Shown here: piece after piece, positions 1 through 12,445 of the stretch
Layout: every line of letters begins with the position of its first letter
Position numbering within the stretch: position 1 is the first letter of the stretch
Source of the DNA: Lagopus muta
Taxonomy: Eukaryota; Chordata; Aves; Galliformes; Phasianidae
Length of the DNA stretch: 64,000 nucleotides
Direction: 5' to 3'
NCBI RefSeq assembly: GCF_023343835.1
Contig: NC_064472.1
Span: 44,339,799-44,403,798, forward strand
Translations under genes and position numbers: made by a program
The notes under the pieces: generated by a model
The model's database searches: none
Told to the model about the DNA's origin: nothing
Seen by the model: the letters and a program-made list of their open reading frames with translations, nothing else

Positions 1-3000
1 TTCCTTTTCCAGGACACAAGAGACAGTGAGTCATTATTCTTTAGAACTAAAGCCAGTTCTTCACTATGAGATCTTGCTACAGGCTACTCAAAAAGCAGAG
101 CTGACACTGCTGAGAAGCTGCTACGGAGAATGTCCTGGAGTTTCTCCCATTTTCCCATCCCTGCCTTTGAAAATGAATACTAGACAACTGTTCAGAAGTT
201 AAAGGTGACTTACACTTTTCACACTACTTGTAAGACTAACAATCAGGTAGGGCAACACTTTCTAAATCTTATGATTTTGTTACCTCCTAACTCCTAGCAA
301 GTCCAAAAATTATATTAACATCCCTACCAAAAATCACCTTTCATGTTTCTCCTGCAATGACATCTTTGATAGCTTTCTAATTCTCCAGCCGTGTTATTCC
401 TTTTGGCAAAGAGAGTCTCTGGAACAAGATCAGCTGGAATCCTTACCACAGAAGCTTAAAATCTCTTATCAGAAGGAAGACCTAGGAACACACATCAATT
501 GTGAAACAAGTATTTGACTTTGTGAAACTATTTGAGTCTTCAGTCTATGGAGAAGGCGGTAAAATTTTCAGGAACCACTTTCTGGAACAGTAGTGTACCA
601 TCTCCCAGTGAAATATATTAAGTTTACAACTTTGCCTCATCTATAATGCTACCCTGGATAAGCCCATCACAAGTGTTTCTGCCACATTAATGCACTCTAC
701 ACTGAAAGCTGAGATTTTACCAAAGTCAACAAATAGCAGGCAGAAACTCAAACATTTCACATTAGCTTCCTAAATAAGGTTGTTAATTCACCTGGAGCAG
801 ACTGTCATGCTGCCACACGCTCTATTTGTTCCATGTCCTCTTTGCACTTTTACCAGTATTACTAAGCCCCTATCTCCGACTCCTGAACAGCAGCAATTCA
901 CAGTACTTGCGAAAGTATGTAAAATCCTTAGTCAAAACATGGTAACATTGAATGATACTAGCCTTCAATAATGCAGTTACCAGCTTCAGAAAGAGAAAGA
1001 CAATTCAAGTAAATGAACAAGAGTTTTACCAGTTAAAGGACCCTAGTATTTTAGAGCTACACTCCTATATCTCAAGAGCAATAACTACTTTGTTTGCTGC
1101 TTGCCACAAGTTGCAGGAGCCAAAAAGAACTGGCTTGAGAGGCATCTGCCTCCTTCACAGCGGCTATCCTGCGCATTACTTAACATCAAGCTGCAAGTTT
1201 CCTCAAAGCAAATGTGCAGAGACCACTGAGCACACAGTCCTGAGTAGTTACAGCCATAACTAACAATTCTCCTCATTACATTTAGGAAGACTGAAGCCCA
1301 TAAAGGAGGCCTGCTTACACTTCATGCTAGAAAAGGAGGCTGCAGCTGTTCACCTTTTTAGACTGGGCTGGAATTACAGCTAAGTCAGGATCTGTAACTT
1401 GTATTGACAAAAACCACCTGAACAAGTTAGCTGCCTACAGAGCCTACCTGGGAAGAGCTAAGAGCAACCTGCATCATCAGACAGAACCTAGTTGGAGAGA
1501 AAAAACCCAACAAAGGTTAGTCTTGAAATAAATGTAGTTCTGATCTCCAGAGGAAAGGCAGTTGTTTCATGGGACATACTTGGAAGCACTGACTGACCAG
1601 CGAGGTAAGGGGGATTACATCTTTAAGATTTTTCTTGTCATAATACAAAGAGAAAACTTTCATTAAAGTCTTCAGCATTCAGGCTAGTAGTCTGCAGAAC
1701 GGAACAACATTCCTGCAGAGCTGAAAAACAGATGTGTTCATCTTAGGACTACTTATCTTCTGCTTAGACACTAATTGGTACAGCAGAAAGTATGGCTAGA
1801 GGGCAAATAAGTCACAGGCATTAAAAATACTACAGCTTTCCATCTGTTTTAAGCTTCCTAGAACTTGTGATTACAATGCTGAGTCAGCATGCTGACAATG
1901 CACCCTGCCCGCTGAAAATAAAGTAGAACAGTACTGCTGTGCTATCATGTGCTAACACAAGTACACTAACTGAAACAGAATCAACAGTCAAATATTCTCT
2001 CTCCAGCTCTCCAGTTTCAGTGTTGGTGTAAATCAATATGAAACCTTAAAAAAAAACAAAAAAAAACCTGTTTGCCAGCCTTTGTCTCAGTAAGCAAAGC
2101 AATCTGTGTATCAGATTTCCTTGTTCACAGAAGGATGTCATTTTGTATACAACTTTCCCCAGAAAAATGTTTTCAACAGTTATGAACAATGACAGATCTC
2201 TATTGGCTTCAGAGTCCATTCATGACTAATACAGCACCTTACAACTCCTGAAGTTAACACCATACTTTCTGAGGAAGTTAGGAACACCCCACACTCCTTG
2301 GTGGTTCCTTCTGAACTTTGGATAAAGCACAGAAAATATCCAAGTATCCACACTTCCAGAACATGCTGGCAATGGAGTAACAAACTTCTAGAGTTCCACC
2401 CAGACAACTTTTAGAGTCTGAGCCTGTGAGGAAAGCAGAAGCTGTATCAGCTGTTTGCACACACAGGAGGGAAAAAACGGTTGAGCTTGCCAGAAACAGA
2501 CAGCTAGAATGTGTGTCCTCCAAATGTGCAATAGCTTTCAAGAGAAATGGACAAGTACCTTGAAGATAAGCACAGTTTTTTTCCCACTTCAGTCCTAAAA
2601 GTCAACATACAGTGAATTTGCAAAGTTTCTAACTGAAAGGAACAGCCAAGGAAGCTTATGAAGCTTCAAGAAAAGGGCAGATCGAGCAGATGGTAGTGGA
2701 CCTGGAATAAAATTAATCCATAAGCAGTTGTTCTGGTAGTACTAGGCATGCAAAAACTACAGACTAGTTCCAAGAACAAAGTAAAGGTTTAGCCAGAGGC
2801 TTACTTCAACTTCAGAGTTGACACAACTCTCATTTAAAGTTAGCTTTGTACTGAATGTCAACAACTGAGCTGTCAGAGACAGCTGAAGTGAAGATCTACT
2901 TTTGAAAGTGATTAAAAAAAAAAATCACTGTGTAGAAACTTACAGCAAAGTTTTGTTACAGTTAAGCAAGGTATTCTTTCTTGGCAGTGCTGCAGTAGCA

Positions 3001-6000
3001 TTGGATAACTCTCCAAGAATGCTCCATCAGTTGATCGTTCGTGAATAGGTTATATTTTCACATACATTACATACTGACTAACAGACACAGCCTTATTTGG
3101 TGATCTTCAATGTCATTTAGAGTTCTTCTAGCATCCTGCTGGTCCTCTATCTGCCCCTGGGAGTTGTTTATTTTCAACACTCCTTTTGTCCTGAAGACTG
3201 CAGTGGAATGCAAGGACAGTCAGAAGTCTCTGTACACAGAGATAAGGAAGAAAAAGGGGAACATCTCGATGCTGTCTGTCACATTTTAGGCGTTCCATTG
3301 TTGTTTCTTTTGCCTTGTTAAAGCAGAAGAGTCTTACAACATTTCCCCATCTAGTGTGACATCCCACTTATCATCCATAACACCTAAAGAATACTGCAGT
3401 GCTGCAAGTGAGCATTAACAGAACATTTTCTGTAATTACTTCTTCAAATCAAACACATTGCCTTGCTCTAAGACCATACAGCTATGCAGCACAATACACT
3501 TTCAGCCTTGTTCACTAGTGAAGATTTACTGTCAGCACAATAAATGAAGGCTATCAGAAGAACCAGACATAGGACCATGAAGAGTAACACTTCTAATTCA
3601 AGCTCAGACATGGATTAATTCCTTCTGATGTCTTCCTATCAAGTAGGCTTTTGACAATATTCTCCATGCAAGAGAAGTTAACTTCAATATGGCTATACTT
3701 AAAGTCATGCTATATGAGCTACTCTTAGCATCCCTTTCAAATACTGAGTATTCTCTTCACTGCTTATCTTCTAAAAAGTAGTAGCTTGAGGGTTTTGTTT
3801 CCTTATTCTTTTACAACAATGTCTTGCATCACTGAGGAAAAATAGGTTTTCCAGCCAAAACCTTATTTCTGTGATTGTAGGTAAAATAAAAAATAAAAGC
3901 AGGAAAAGGGCTTCTCTCCTCATTAATAGGCAAAATAGATGTGTTTGTTCCTACTATGAGCTTCATAATACAGCATCACAATTTATTTTTTTTTTTTTTA
4001 AATCAAACCTTTCTCAATGCTACCTTATGGAGCACTTTGAAACCTTGAACAGTTTAGAAAAAACAATAGCCACTGATGAGTAACTCATTCTGTCTGTGAA
4101 GTTAACTCAAGTCAGAAGAAAACAATTCTTTCCCAAAGATATTTTGAAAAAAGAAAAAAAAAACAACTGATATTCAATCCTTGAGAGATTTCAGTTCCTT
4201 ACCTCCTAGAGAGGCTCTTCAGAAGATGAGAGTCATTCACTGAAGTTCACATAAAGGCAACAGAATGTGCAAGTGAAGTCAATGTTTGAGACTAGACAGC
4301 CTACATTAAACTTGAGTAGTATTTTCATGACTGTTTACACAAAACTGCTTGCTACTGAAGGTTGTTCTCAGTAAGAAGTCACCAACAAGCCATCACGGGA
4401 TTTTTACATTGAAACACAGATTCTGGAAGCTAGATATCTCAATCTGAACGCATTCGCTCCTGCAGAGCAGACACTACAACTGAACTGTTTTCTTACTGGG
4501 AAGGGGATCCCACAAGAGACCAGAATACTAATAACCAGACAATAGCTCTTTATTGCTCTATTTACACAGCATTTCTTGTCCTCTGAGATAGCGATTATGC
4601 TTCACATTTCAAGTGAATACAAGACTAGTTGGAATGTCTACGTACATATAAATGGTCTAATGGGCCAGGCCAATATTCCAGCCCTGACAGAAGCAATGTG
4701 AAGTGATGCTCAGTGCGACCACATGAGGTTGGCAACATTATGCCCCAAGTACCCATCATTGCTACAATTAACAGGGATACAGTTTCAATTACCACAAATA
4801 TGTTTCCATTAGCCTAAGTACATGAAGTTCAACGCTGAACTATTTTTTATTTTTTTTTTAATAGACTTCATTTAAACAGTTTGATGTGTTAGAGAGCATG
4901 TTTCTTACAAGCATATTTAAGGAAGCTGGAGACTGTTTCTCATAATATTTTAAGATCTTTGCACTCCGGAAGAGAACTGCTTCAGCTACAACTTCTGCCC
5001 AGCATTGAGAAAGGAAAGAAAGAAAAACTTACCCAGCAGATCCATAAATCAGGATTTCAGGAAAGTTATAGTTAAAACAGTAAATTAAATAAATCCACAA
5101 ATCCCTGACCACCGTGCTTTAAGGTTTCACTAAAATATTTTTCTTAAGGATTTACATAAATAAATGCAAGAATAGATTTACATTCACCGAAACAGTTCAA
5201 TAAACTAATAAGAACTAGTGTTGTCAGATGTTTGTTAGGGTGTTGACTGAACCCTAAGAAGTCTTATAGAGAAGTGGCAACAGAAGTTACAAATACACCT
5301 GTCACCTGAACTAGCACATTTTGCATTATTGCAAATTGCATCTTCTATTTTTCCTAATAGGGAATATAGGGTTTAACAGTCAGAGAATGGATGTTCTATT
5401 AACAAGGTGACCACCAGAATTCCAAAAAGATGATCAGCTACACCTGTACTACAGGCCAGAGCATCAGTGAAATCCAAATTCATACCAAAAAGCAAAGTGA
5501 TATATAGACCACACCTAGACTTCACAGATCCTTAGATTATATCTACTACTTTATGGCTCTCTTTCTACAGTAACAGTTTCTCAAAGGAAATGAAAAGCTT
5601 CTTCAGCCACAGCTGAACTAGTTTTTCATTTCTACCCAACCTGGCAGCACTTAATCAGCTGGTGAGGAACTACGCTGCAACAGCCAGACTGCACACAGAG
5701 AAAATACAAGTCCAGTTGGTTCTATCACCCTGTGAGATGCTAACAATTTTCTTCTATGCCATATAAAGCATAATGCTTCAAAGAGCAACATCTGAGGCTT
5801 CTGAGAGAGGGGATTCATACACAGTCTGTTTCTGCTCATAAAAATAGTGAGTTACGTTACATCTGGATGGTATTCTAATGATTACCCCCATGTTTAGTGC
5901 TTAAGGATGTCACTTCACTTGACAAAGACGTTTGCATGGAAGTACGCAGTCTGTATAGCCAACCTTTTTATGAATGAGCCAGTTTCTAAGGGCTGCAGTA

Positions 6001-6740
6001 CCTCTAGGTTAGCCCTGAATACAGCAGGTCTCCATTACTCAGCTCGCTTAACCGTGCTTTGTTTCAGGGGTTATTATGAACCAACAGTCCCATAAACACC
6101 AGTTATTTCAGTAGCAGCATTTCACATTGAAAACTTAATTCTGAAGACACTTCAATAGTGAACCGGTGAGCGGAGTAATTCAACTCAGACAGAAGAGGCT
6201 AGCTGCCCGTTCGGGAAGTGATAAAGGAATGGCTCTCGAGGTCAAAACAAACTCCCCTGGGTGCAGAGATGAACACGAGGCACACCTTGAAGCAACACAG
6301 AAACAGCATTGCTAGGTTCACAGCCCCTTCTCGCCCAGGATTCAGATTAAAGGCCCTAGTGCCAGAGGCTAGAGACCGCTTCAGCTGCTGCTGCACTAAC
6401 GGAGAGCCCCCACAACCCGACTCCCAGAATACATAACCACGCTGCTCCGAGCACAACACCCCGTTCTGCAGCGTCAGCTTTCTCACCTTCGGTACAAAGG
6501 TTACGGAGGTACAACGGCCAGAGGCCGAGTAAAATTAAACATTAGCCCAGTCGGCTCTCACGCGCGAACGTGGACCGCCGCTTCCGAGCAGAGCGGCGCC
6601 GGGCGGAGCGCCGCGTACCGCCCTACCCGCGGTACTCCGCTCCGGGCGCACGGGAGCGGCGGAGCGAGCCGCGGGCCGGGCGGACCCGCCAGAAGGCAGC
6701 GGCCGCCCGGGACAGAGGAGAGGGAGGCCGTGCGCCGTAC
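1..6740 (-). other. CLTA: Probable CLTA intron 1 (no exon seen)
   Basis: This stretch lies downstream, in minus-strand sense, of the CLTA first coding exon, whose splice donor is at 6740-6739. I looked for the next clathrin light-chain exons on the minus strand and could not recognise any, so the region is most simply a long first intron. It is AT-rich, with no convincing coding region; the small open frames are unrelated to known proteins. One dispersed repeat (about 1085-1265) has a relative at about 9790-9990. The assignment to the intron is an inference from the donor site and the known multi-exon structure of CLTA. Confidence 0.6.
1085..1265. repeat. Unnamed dispersed repeat, copy 1
   Basis: About 180 bp aligns by eye with 9790-9990. 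Shared blocks include ACAAGTT.CAGGAGCC, AAGAACTG.CTTGAGA, CTCCTTCACAGC.GCTAT, TTAACATCA.GCTGCAAGTTTC and AGTTACAGCCA. On the minus strand both copies keep an open stretch with a shared QFFLAP.TC segment. I cannot assign the family. Confidence 0.6.
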
Positions 6741-7335
6741 CGGAGTCGAAGCCCTCCGCCGCCTGCAGCGCCTCCGGCACGTCGCCGCTCTCCAGGATGC
6801 CGTATCCCTCGTCGTTCTCGATGCCCGCGATCTCGTTCTCCTGCTGCGCCAGGAAGGCAGCGGCAGGGTCTTCCTCGGCGCCGTCCGTCGCCCCGTTACC
6901 GGCGGCGGCCTGCGGCTGCTGCGCACCGAACAACTCCAGGTTAGCCATGGGAACGAGCTGCTGCGGTGCTGCGCGGGCACGGGCGACGGCGGGTCCCGGG
7001 CCTGCGCCTCCACACAGAAATCGGCGCGGAAGTGGGGCACCCTCCGCCTGGGCCAATGGGAGACGAGCACCGCCGGGAGGCAAAGCCAATCAGCGAGCGG
7101 CAGAGGCGGGGCTAATGGAATCCTACGCGCGCCTCGGTGGGCTCGGGCCAATCAGCGCCAAGGGCTTGATGGGGAGCCGGCAGAGAGGGCAGCGGAAAGG
7201 GGTTGTGGGGCCGGGAACGCGCAGGCTTGGCTGTGGGAGCGCGCGCGGTAGCCGTGGGGCCGATAGCGGTCGCGTGACTTTGTCTGTACGGAGTTGCGTC
7301 ACTGCCGCGTCGTAGCACCGCTTAACCGTACTACG
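6530..7335 (-). promoter_or_regulatory. CLTA: CLTA CpG-island promoter with three CCAAT boxes
   Basis: The sequence switches abruptly from AT-rich to very GC- and CpG-rich around the first CLTA exon. Upstream of the ATG in minus-strand sense there are three CCAAT pentamers written on the plus strand, at 7053-7057, 7086-7090 and 7148-7152, two of them in the longer CCAATCAGCG context typical of NF-Y sites. No TATA box is evident. This is the usual look of a housekeeping promoter. Transcription start positions cannot be fixed from the sequence. Confidence 0.7.
6741..6948 (-). CDS. CLTA: Clathrin light chain A, first coding exon
   Basis: The exon encodes the N-terminal 69 residues plus one base of a clathrin light chain, starting MANLELFG. 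Light chains sit on the clathrin heavy-chain hub and regulate coat assembly in endocytosis and Golgi sorting. The diagnostic feature is the acidic conserved block, EEDPAAAFLAQQ followed by NEIAGIENDEGYGIL at about residues 25-52. It is nearly identical among vertebrate light chains and is the family's Hip1/Hip1R-binding, assembly-regulating region. The ATG at 6948-6946 has a good context, and the exon ends at a GT donor (plus-strand AC at 6739-6740) in phase 1. The N-terminal sequence before the block differs from mammalian CLTA, as expected for this variable part. Light chain A is preferred over B because of the block sequence and the NANS/TRIM14 neighbourhood. The remaining exons must lie to the left of the window or in unrecognised parts of 1-6740. 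Confidence 0.88.
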
Positions 7336-7365
7336 CCTGGGGTGGTAGTGAGCCGCAGGGCTCGG

Positions 7366-7770
7366 AGAATCGTAGAATCCTTTATGATGGGAAAGACCTC
7401 TGAGAAGTCCAAGTGTTAACCAAGCACGGCCAAGTCTGCCACTAAACTACAGAAGTGTTAAGGATGGAAAAGACCTCTAAGATCACAGAGCCCAGCCATC
7501 AGCCCATCCCCACCATGCCCAGCAACCACATCTCTCACAGTTCTTGAACACCTCCAAGGACGGTGACTCCCCCACCTCCATGAGCAGCCTGTGCCAGTGC
7601 AGCACCACTCTTTGAGAAGGCATTTTTCTTATAGCCAACTAGCCCTCCTCTCATGCAACTTGAGGCTATTCCCTCTTGTGCTATTGCTGTGACCTGGGAG
7701 AAGAGGCCGACTCCCATTTCTTCACAGCCTCCTTTCACAGAGTTGGAGAGATCAACAAAGATCAAAATAA
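7366..7770 (-). mobile_element. CR1 LINE fragment
   Basis: It begins with an AGAATCGTAGAATCC-type CR1 tail and continues through the characteristic antisense CR1 3' region (GGAAAGACCTCT, CACCTCCAAGGACGGTGACTCC, GAGCAGCCTGTGCCAGTGC). A duplicated start of the tail near 7455 suggests a nested or rearranged copy. Confidence 0.8.
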
Positions 7771-7995
7771 GCCTCCATCAGTGTCATCCAATCCAGCTCC
7801 TGTTTCGTAATCCAACGCACAGGACCACACAAAATCCAAACCCTATGTCTGAGAACGTTGCCCAAACACTTCTTAAAAGCCAGCAGGTGCCATGGCACTG
7901 CCCAGGAGAAGTGTCTTGGTGTCAGTCCTATAGCCCCCCATGGGCCGGGCGCTGCAGAATGAGCCAGTGGAAGCATCCATGTGCAGTCGTATGTT
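7771..7995 (-). mobile_element. Degenerate CR1-like fragment
   Basis: The text CATCCAATCCAGCTCCTG...GAGAACGTTGCCCAAACACTTCTTAAA resembles an older antisense CR1 3' end. Its boundaries are uncertain. Confidence 0.45.
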
Positions 7996-9789
7996 TTCTT
8001 TCTGATAGCTGAAAGCTTAACCTATGCATACCATGTGTTAGGCGTCTTGGAACGGTATATCTGTGGACAGTAATTCTGATTTTCTACCGAGATCTATGGC
8101 AAGGCCTCTGCCTCCACTTAGGTGCTGCCCGTAAGTCAGTACGTGTCACAGTACATTAGACATAAGCCACCCAGTCCTACCTTGTAGTCCCATTCCAACA
8201 TCGTTCTGAAATTGGCCAAATGCAGAGAAAAGCAACCCTGGAAGTCAGTTTTTACCTACATGAAAGACATGGTGAGGCAAACTGCAGGCTGAGGTACATT
8301 TTGTTCTGTTAGTTACATTTTGCTAGGAAGGTGGTACAGACTGGTCCCTGCATATTGCTGAGTCATTTAAAGCATGCCTGGTTTCTCCAGTGAAAACTCA
8401 GAATCTAGCATGGCAGTAGGCTGAACTTCTGTCAGTTTTATCTTCTAGGAAGAACAGAACTGTGTCATTTATTTTAATGAATCTCCAGCAGCCACGGGAA
8501 AGTGAAGGAATAAAGAGCAACAGCAGCAACTATGTCCTTCATTTATAACAGAAGACTGTAAAAATGACACTCCCCCATGAAGCGCATGTCATGCTCATGC
8601 TGAAATTTACTGGCCTTGACCCTTAATTTGTCCTGAAAGCACACTCCCATGTACATTTTAATCACTCTTCCTCCCTTTTACATAAGCACACAAAAAGGTA
8701 GAATAGTCTTATTGTTCCCATTCAAGCGTTTGAGTGAATTTGGGATATAAACCTAGCAACTTCCTCTTCTGCTTTTTTAGTTTTTCTTAGCCCGGTGGGG
8801 GATTCCGGATGACTTAATGCCACAAGTACAAAGAGAATACTGTCATTTCAAATAAAAAGCAAATCTGCATACTTGCTTGTCTTAAAATTGCATGATGAAG
8901 GATGAAACATAAGCAAAATAATAAGCTTACAATTGGCAATAAAATTATCTGAGTTAAATCAGAAAGGATAACTTAATGTTACTGGCTTTTGAGGCAGAGA
9001 AAATTGCAGTGGGTTATTAGATCTACTTTGATGATAAATTCTTCAAGTATTTTTGCACTATCAAAACTATTGTTTTGTTCCTGCTTTCTTACCCACAAAA
9101 GAAGTAGAAATACATTGTTTCCTAAAGGCATATATCACATCTTAGACTGTAGACTATAGTAATAGTGCCCTTTGTAATTCATCCATGGTGACTTACATGC
9201 CAGCGAGACTAGTACAAGAATGTTATATGAATAACATTTTATGGAAAGACTAAATGACACACAGGCTACAAATGACTTTAAGGATAGTGCAATTTCTCCC
9301 CACTCTTTGTAACAGAATGACTTATAATTCTCCCTTCTAAAAATACTGTCCTCTATTTTTAAAGTAATTCTAAAAAGATGTTTTCAAGCATTTAGCAAAA
9401 TATGACAGCAGTTATGTACTTCCAACATTAAGAAAATAATTTCAACAGAGTACTGGAATCGTAGAATGGTTTTGATTGAAGAAATTTGAGATTTAGTAGA
9501 ACAGATGTTTCCAGAGCAGAAAATTTAAATGCCAGTACTTTCAGCTCCCTCTTAACTCATTTGGCATGCAAATGAGACAGGCACAGTCTAGCTGACATCT
9601 GGACATGTACCGCATCTCTCTGAGAATTTTCTAGCTAGTCTTATTTTGCAGAAGCTGATGGTTTTGGCAATTAGAAAGAAAGGGCACGTGTTGGCTGGAA
9701 TATGGTCCCCCGAAATCAATAAAAATATTCCTCAACCATCAAGCTATAGATAAAAGTCAGAAAAAAAAAAAAAAAATTCCATGCTAAGG
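7996..9789. other. Intergenic, no gene recognised
   Basis: AT-rich sequence without a coding region or RNA gene that I can support. A short CR1-like tail may exist near 9465-9490, but it is too short to call. Confidence 0.6.
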
Positions 9790-9990
9790 AATCTAATATT
9801 TTGCTTGCTACTTGCTCACAAGTTACAGGAGCCAGAAAGAACTGTCTTGAGAAGCACAGGAAGCTTACAGCATCTGTCTCCTTCACAGCAGCTATTCTGC
9901 ACATCATTTAACATCACGCTGCAAGTTTCTTCGAAGCAAATGCACAGAGATCACTAAGCACACACTGACTCAGGCAGTTACAGCCACAGC
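9790..9990. repeat. Unnamed dispersed repeat, copy 2
   Basis: Relative of 1085-1265 in the same orientation. It carries an extra 20-bp-scale insertion (about AAGCACAGGAAGCTTACAG) and scattered substitutions, so the copies are old. It is preceded by a run of about 15 A at 9762-9776. Confidence 0.6.
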
Positions 9991-10689
9991 TAACAAGAAA
10001 TGGCATAAATAAGCATGTTTGCCATGATGGGAATGAGATACGAGATATCATATGAATGACAGAAAATCAATACCTTGAAAGTAAACTCTGGGGAACATGA
10101 GATTATAAGGCCCCATTTTGAATGGATTGACTGGGGCTAAATAACCCAGAGAAAATAACAAAATTGAGATGTTTCGGAAAGGAATTAGACATTAAGAATG
10201 TCATTGGTATTTTTGTTTGTTGTTTTTCCATCAAAAGAAGTGGCAAACAAATCACAGACTCTAAGAATTATTAAGCTAAGAGGAGACCTCCTGAGATTGT
10301 CTATTCCAATGTGCTTGCTTAAGCTGTATCAACATGAATATGTTCTTGGCAGGACTGTGCAGGACTGCACCCACTTTCTGGGCAACCTGTTTGAGTGTCT
10401 GTCTTCACAGTAAATAAAGGTTTTTCTTCAATATGAGGTGTGCTCGTATTGAATTTATTTTTTTTTTTAATTTGTTTCTAATGGCTATTGTCCTGTCAGT
10501 GTGCTGTACAAAGAAGAGTCCCCCTGAACCATCACTTGTCCAGACTAAGTAGTTCAATCTCTCTCAACCTTCCACATGAAAGATGCTTCTCAGGTAAAAG
10601 TCTCATTAACAAGAGGAAAAAAATCTGACCAATGTAGAACAGCTGAAGACTGTAAGAAGCCATGGTGTATAAAATTTGTTTAAGCAACT
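9991..10689. other. Intergenic with an old CR1-like fragment
   Basis: Around 10250-10410 the sequence CACAGACTCTAAGAATTATTAAGCTAAGAGGAGACCTCC followed by GTCTATTCCAA resembles a very decayed antisense CR1 tail. Otherwise nothing is recognised. Confidence 0.4.
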
Positions 10690-12244
10690 CTCCTCTGGCA
10701 TCCACACTAACAAGGAGGCTGATGGCATTGTAGGGCTGCTCTCGATCACCTCTGATATGACATGGGATATTTATTTATATGGGAGAAGTCTTGGAAGACG
10801 GGGGAAGTGCCTGAAGACTGGAAGATAGCCAACGTCACCCCAGTCTTCGAAAAAGGCAAGAAGGAAGACCCAGGCAATTATAGGCCAGTCAGCCTCACCT
10901 CTGTCCCTGGAAAGGTGATGGAACAGCTTGTACTGGATGTCATCTCCAGACAACTGGAAGAAGAGGAGGTTATCAGGAGTAGTCAGCACGGGTTCACAAG
11001 GGGGAGGTCATGCTTGACCAACCTGGTAGCCTTCTATGATGTTGTCTCTGGCTAGGTGGATAGGGGGAGAGCAGTAGATGTAGTCTACCTTGATTTCAGC
11101 AAGGCATTTGATACTGTCCCCCACGACATCCTTATAACAAAGCTGAGGAAGTGTGGGATAGATGAGTGGACAGTGAGGTGGGTTGAGAACTGGCTGACTG
11201 GCAGAGCACAGAGGGTCGTTGTTGGTGGTGCAGAGTCCGGTTGGAGGCCTGTAACCAGTGGTGTTCCTCAGGGGTCTGTGCTGGGTCCGGTCTTGTTCAA
11301 CATCTTCATCAATGACCTTGATGAGGGGATAATGGCCACCCTCAGCAAGTTTGCTGATGATACGAAGTTGGGAGGATTGGCTGACACGCCTGAAGGCTGT
11401 GCTGCCATTCAGCAAGACCTGGACAGGCTGGAGAGCTGGGCAGAAAAAAACCGGATGAGGTTTAACAAAAGCAAGTGTAGAGTCTTGCATCTGGGGAGGA
11501 ATAATTGCATGCACCAGTACAGGTTGGGGGATGAGCTGCTGGAGGGGAGCTCTGCGGAAAGGGACCTGGGTGTCCTGGTGGATGACAGGTTGGCCATGAG
11601 CCAGCAGTGTGCCCTTGTGGCCAAAAAGGCCAATGGCTTACTGGGCTGCATTAAAAAGAGCGTGGCCAGCAGGTCAAAGGAGGTGATCCTCCCCCTCTAC
11701 TCTGCCCTGGTAAGACCTCATCTAGAGTACTGCGTCCAGTTCTGGGCTCCCCAGTACAAAAAAGACAGGGATCTCTTGGAAAGAGTCCAGTGGAGGGCCA
11801 CAAAGATGGTGAAGGGCCTGGAGCATCTCCCCTATGAGGAAAGGCTGAGTGAACTGGGTCTGTTCAGCCTTGAGAAAAGGAGACTGAGAGGGGACCTGAT
11901 CCAAGTCTATAAATATCTAAGGTGTGGGGGGCAGAATGGCGAGGCCGGACTCTTTTCAGTGGTGAGTGGAGACAGGACGAGGGGAAATGGCTGGAAACTG
12001 CAGCATAGGAAGTTCTGCACAAACATGCGCAAGAACTTCTTTACAGTGAGGTGACGGAGCACTGGAACAGGCTGCCCAGGGAGGTGGTGGAGTCTCCTTC
12101 TCTGGAGATGTTCAAGACCTGCCTGGATGCCTACCTGTGCTACCTGGTGTAGGGAACCTGCTTTGGCAGGGGGGTTGGACTCGATGATCTCTAGAGGTCC
12201 CTTCCAACCCCTATGATTCTGTGATTCTGTGATTCTGTGATTCC
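10690..12244 (+). mobile_element. CR1 LINE, 5'-truncated, reverse-transcriptase part
   Basis: This is the 3' 1.5 kb of a CR1 non-LTR retrotransposon in the sense orientation. The translated ORF2 shows reverse-transcriptase blocks in order: [14 protein letters not shown] and [17 protein letters not shown], then [17 protein letters not shown] (palm aspartate), [20 protein letters not shown], and the catalytic FADDTKL (FADD form of the YXDD box). The CR1-type C-terminal region follows ([42 protein letters not shown]). The 3' end is the CR1 octamer tail, GATTCTGT repeated to about 12243. The frame is broken by an in-frame TAG at 11053-11055 and by a frameshift at about 12050, where a G appears missing from the GAGGGTGACGG seen in sister copies. 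It is therefore not autonomous. The start is approximate. Confidence 0.93.
10762..12054 (+). pseudogene. CR1 ORF2 remnant (reverse transcriptase)
   Basis: Two adjoining open stretches in one frame (about 10762-11052 and 11056-12054) are separated by a single TAG that replaces a tryptophan-like codon. They hold the RT fingers-palm-thumb and the CR1 C-terminal region, including the FADD catalytic box. The upstream endonuclease domain is absent through 5' truncation. The frameshift near the end removes the last part, whose continuation ([19 protein letters not shown] in the minus-strand copy at 58491-59069) is out of frame here. Confidence 0.85.
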
Positions 12245-12384
12245 TTAAGACTGGAGCAGAGAAAGCGTCTCTCCTGTACTGTATCTGAGGTGCAGGTATT
12301 TGGCATCAGCATGAACACATTTACAGGTATTGTTTTCCATCTTTTTCTGCAACTGGATATCCAAATGATCTTTTGTCCCTGCTG

Positions 12385-12445
12385 ATGGCAATGGGGTTGG
12401 TCTAGACAATATTTAAAGAGCCTTCCAACCTGAATCATTGTGAGA
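12385..12445 (+). mobile_element. Short CR1 3' end
   Basis: GGGGTTGGTCTAGACAATATTTAAAGAGCCTTCCAACC matches the sense CR1 3'-end pattern (GGGTTGGA...GATGATC...CCCTTCCAACCC). Confidence 0.6.

Noticed and set aside
6558-7315. Long overlapping open frames on both strands around the CLTA first exon
   Set aside because: They are by-products of GC-rich CpG-island sequence; only the 6948-6741 minus frame has a family match and a splice donor.
9465-9535. CR1-like tail (GGAATCGTAGAATGG)
   Set aside because: The match is too short and the following sequence does not continue as CR1.
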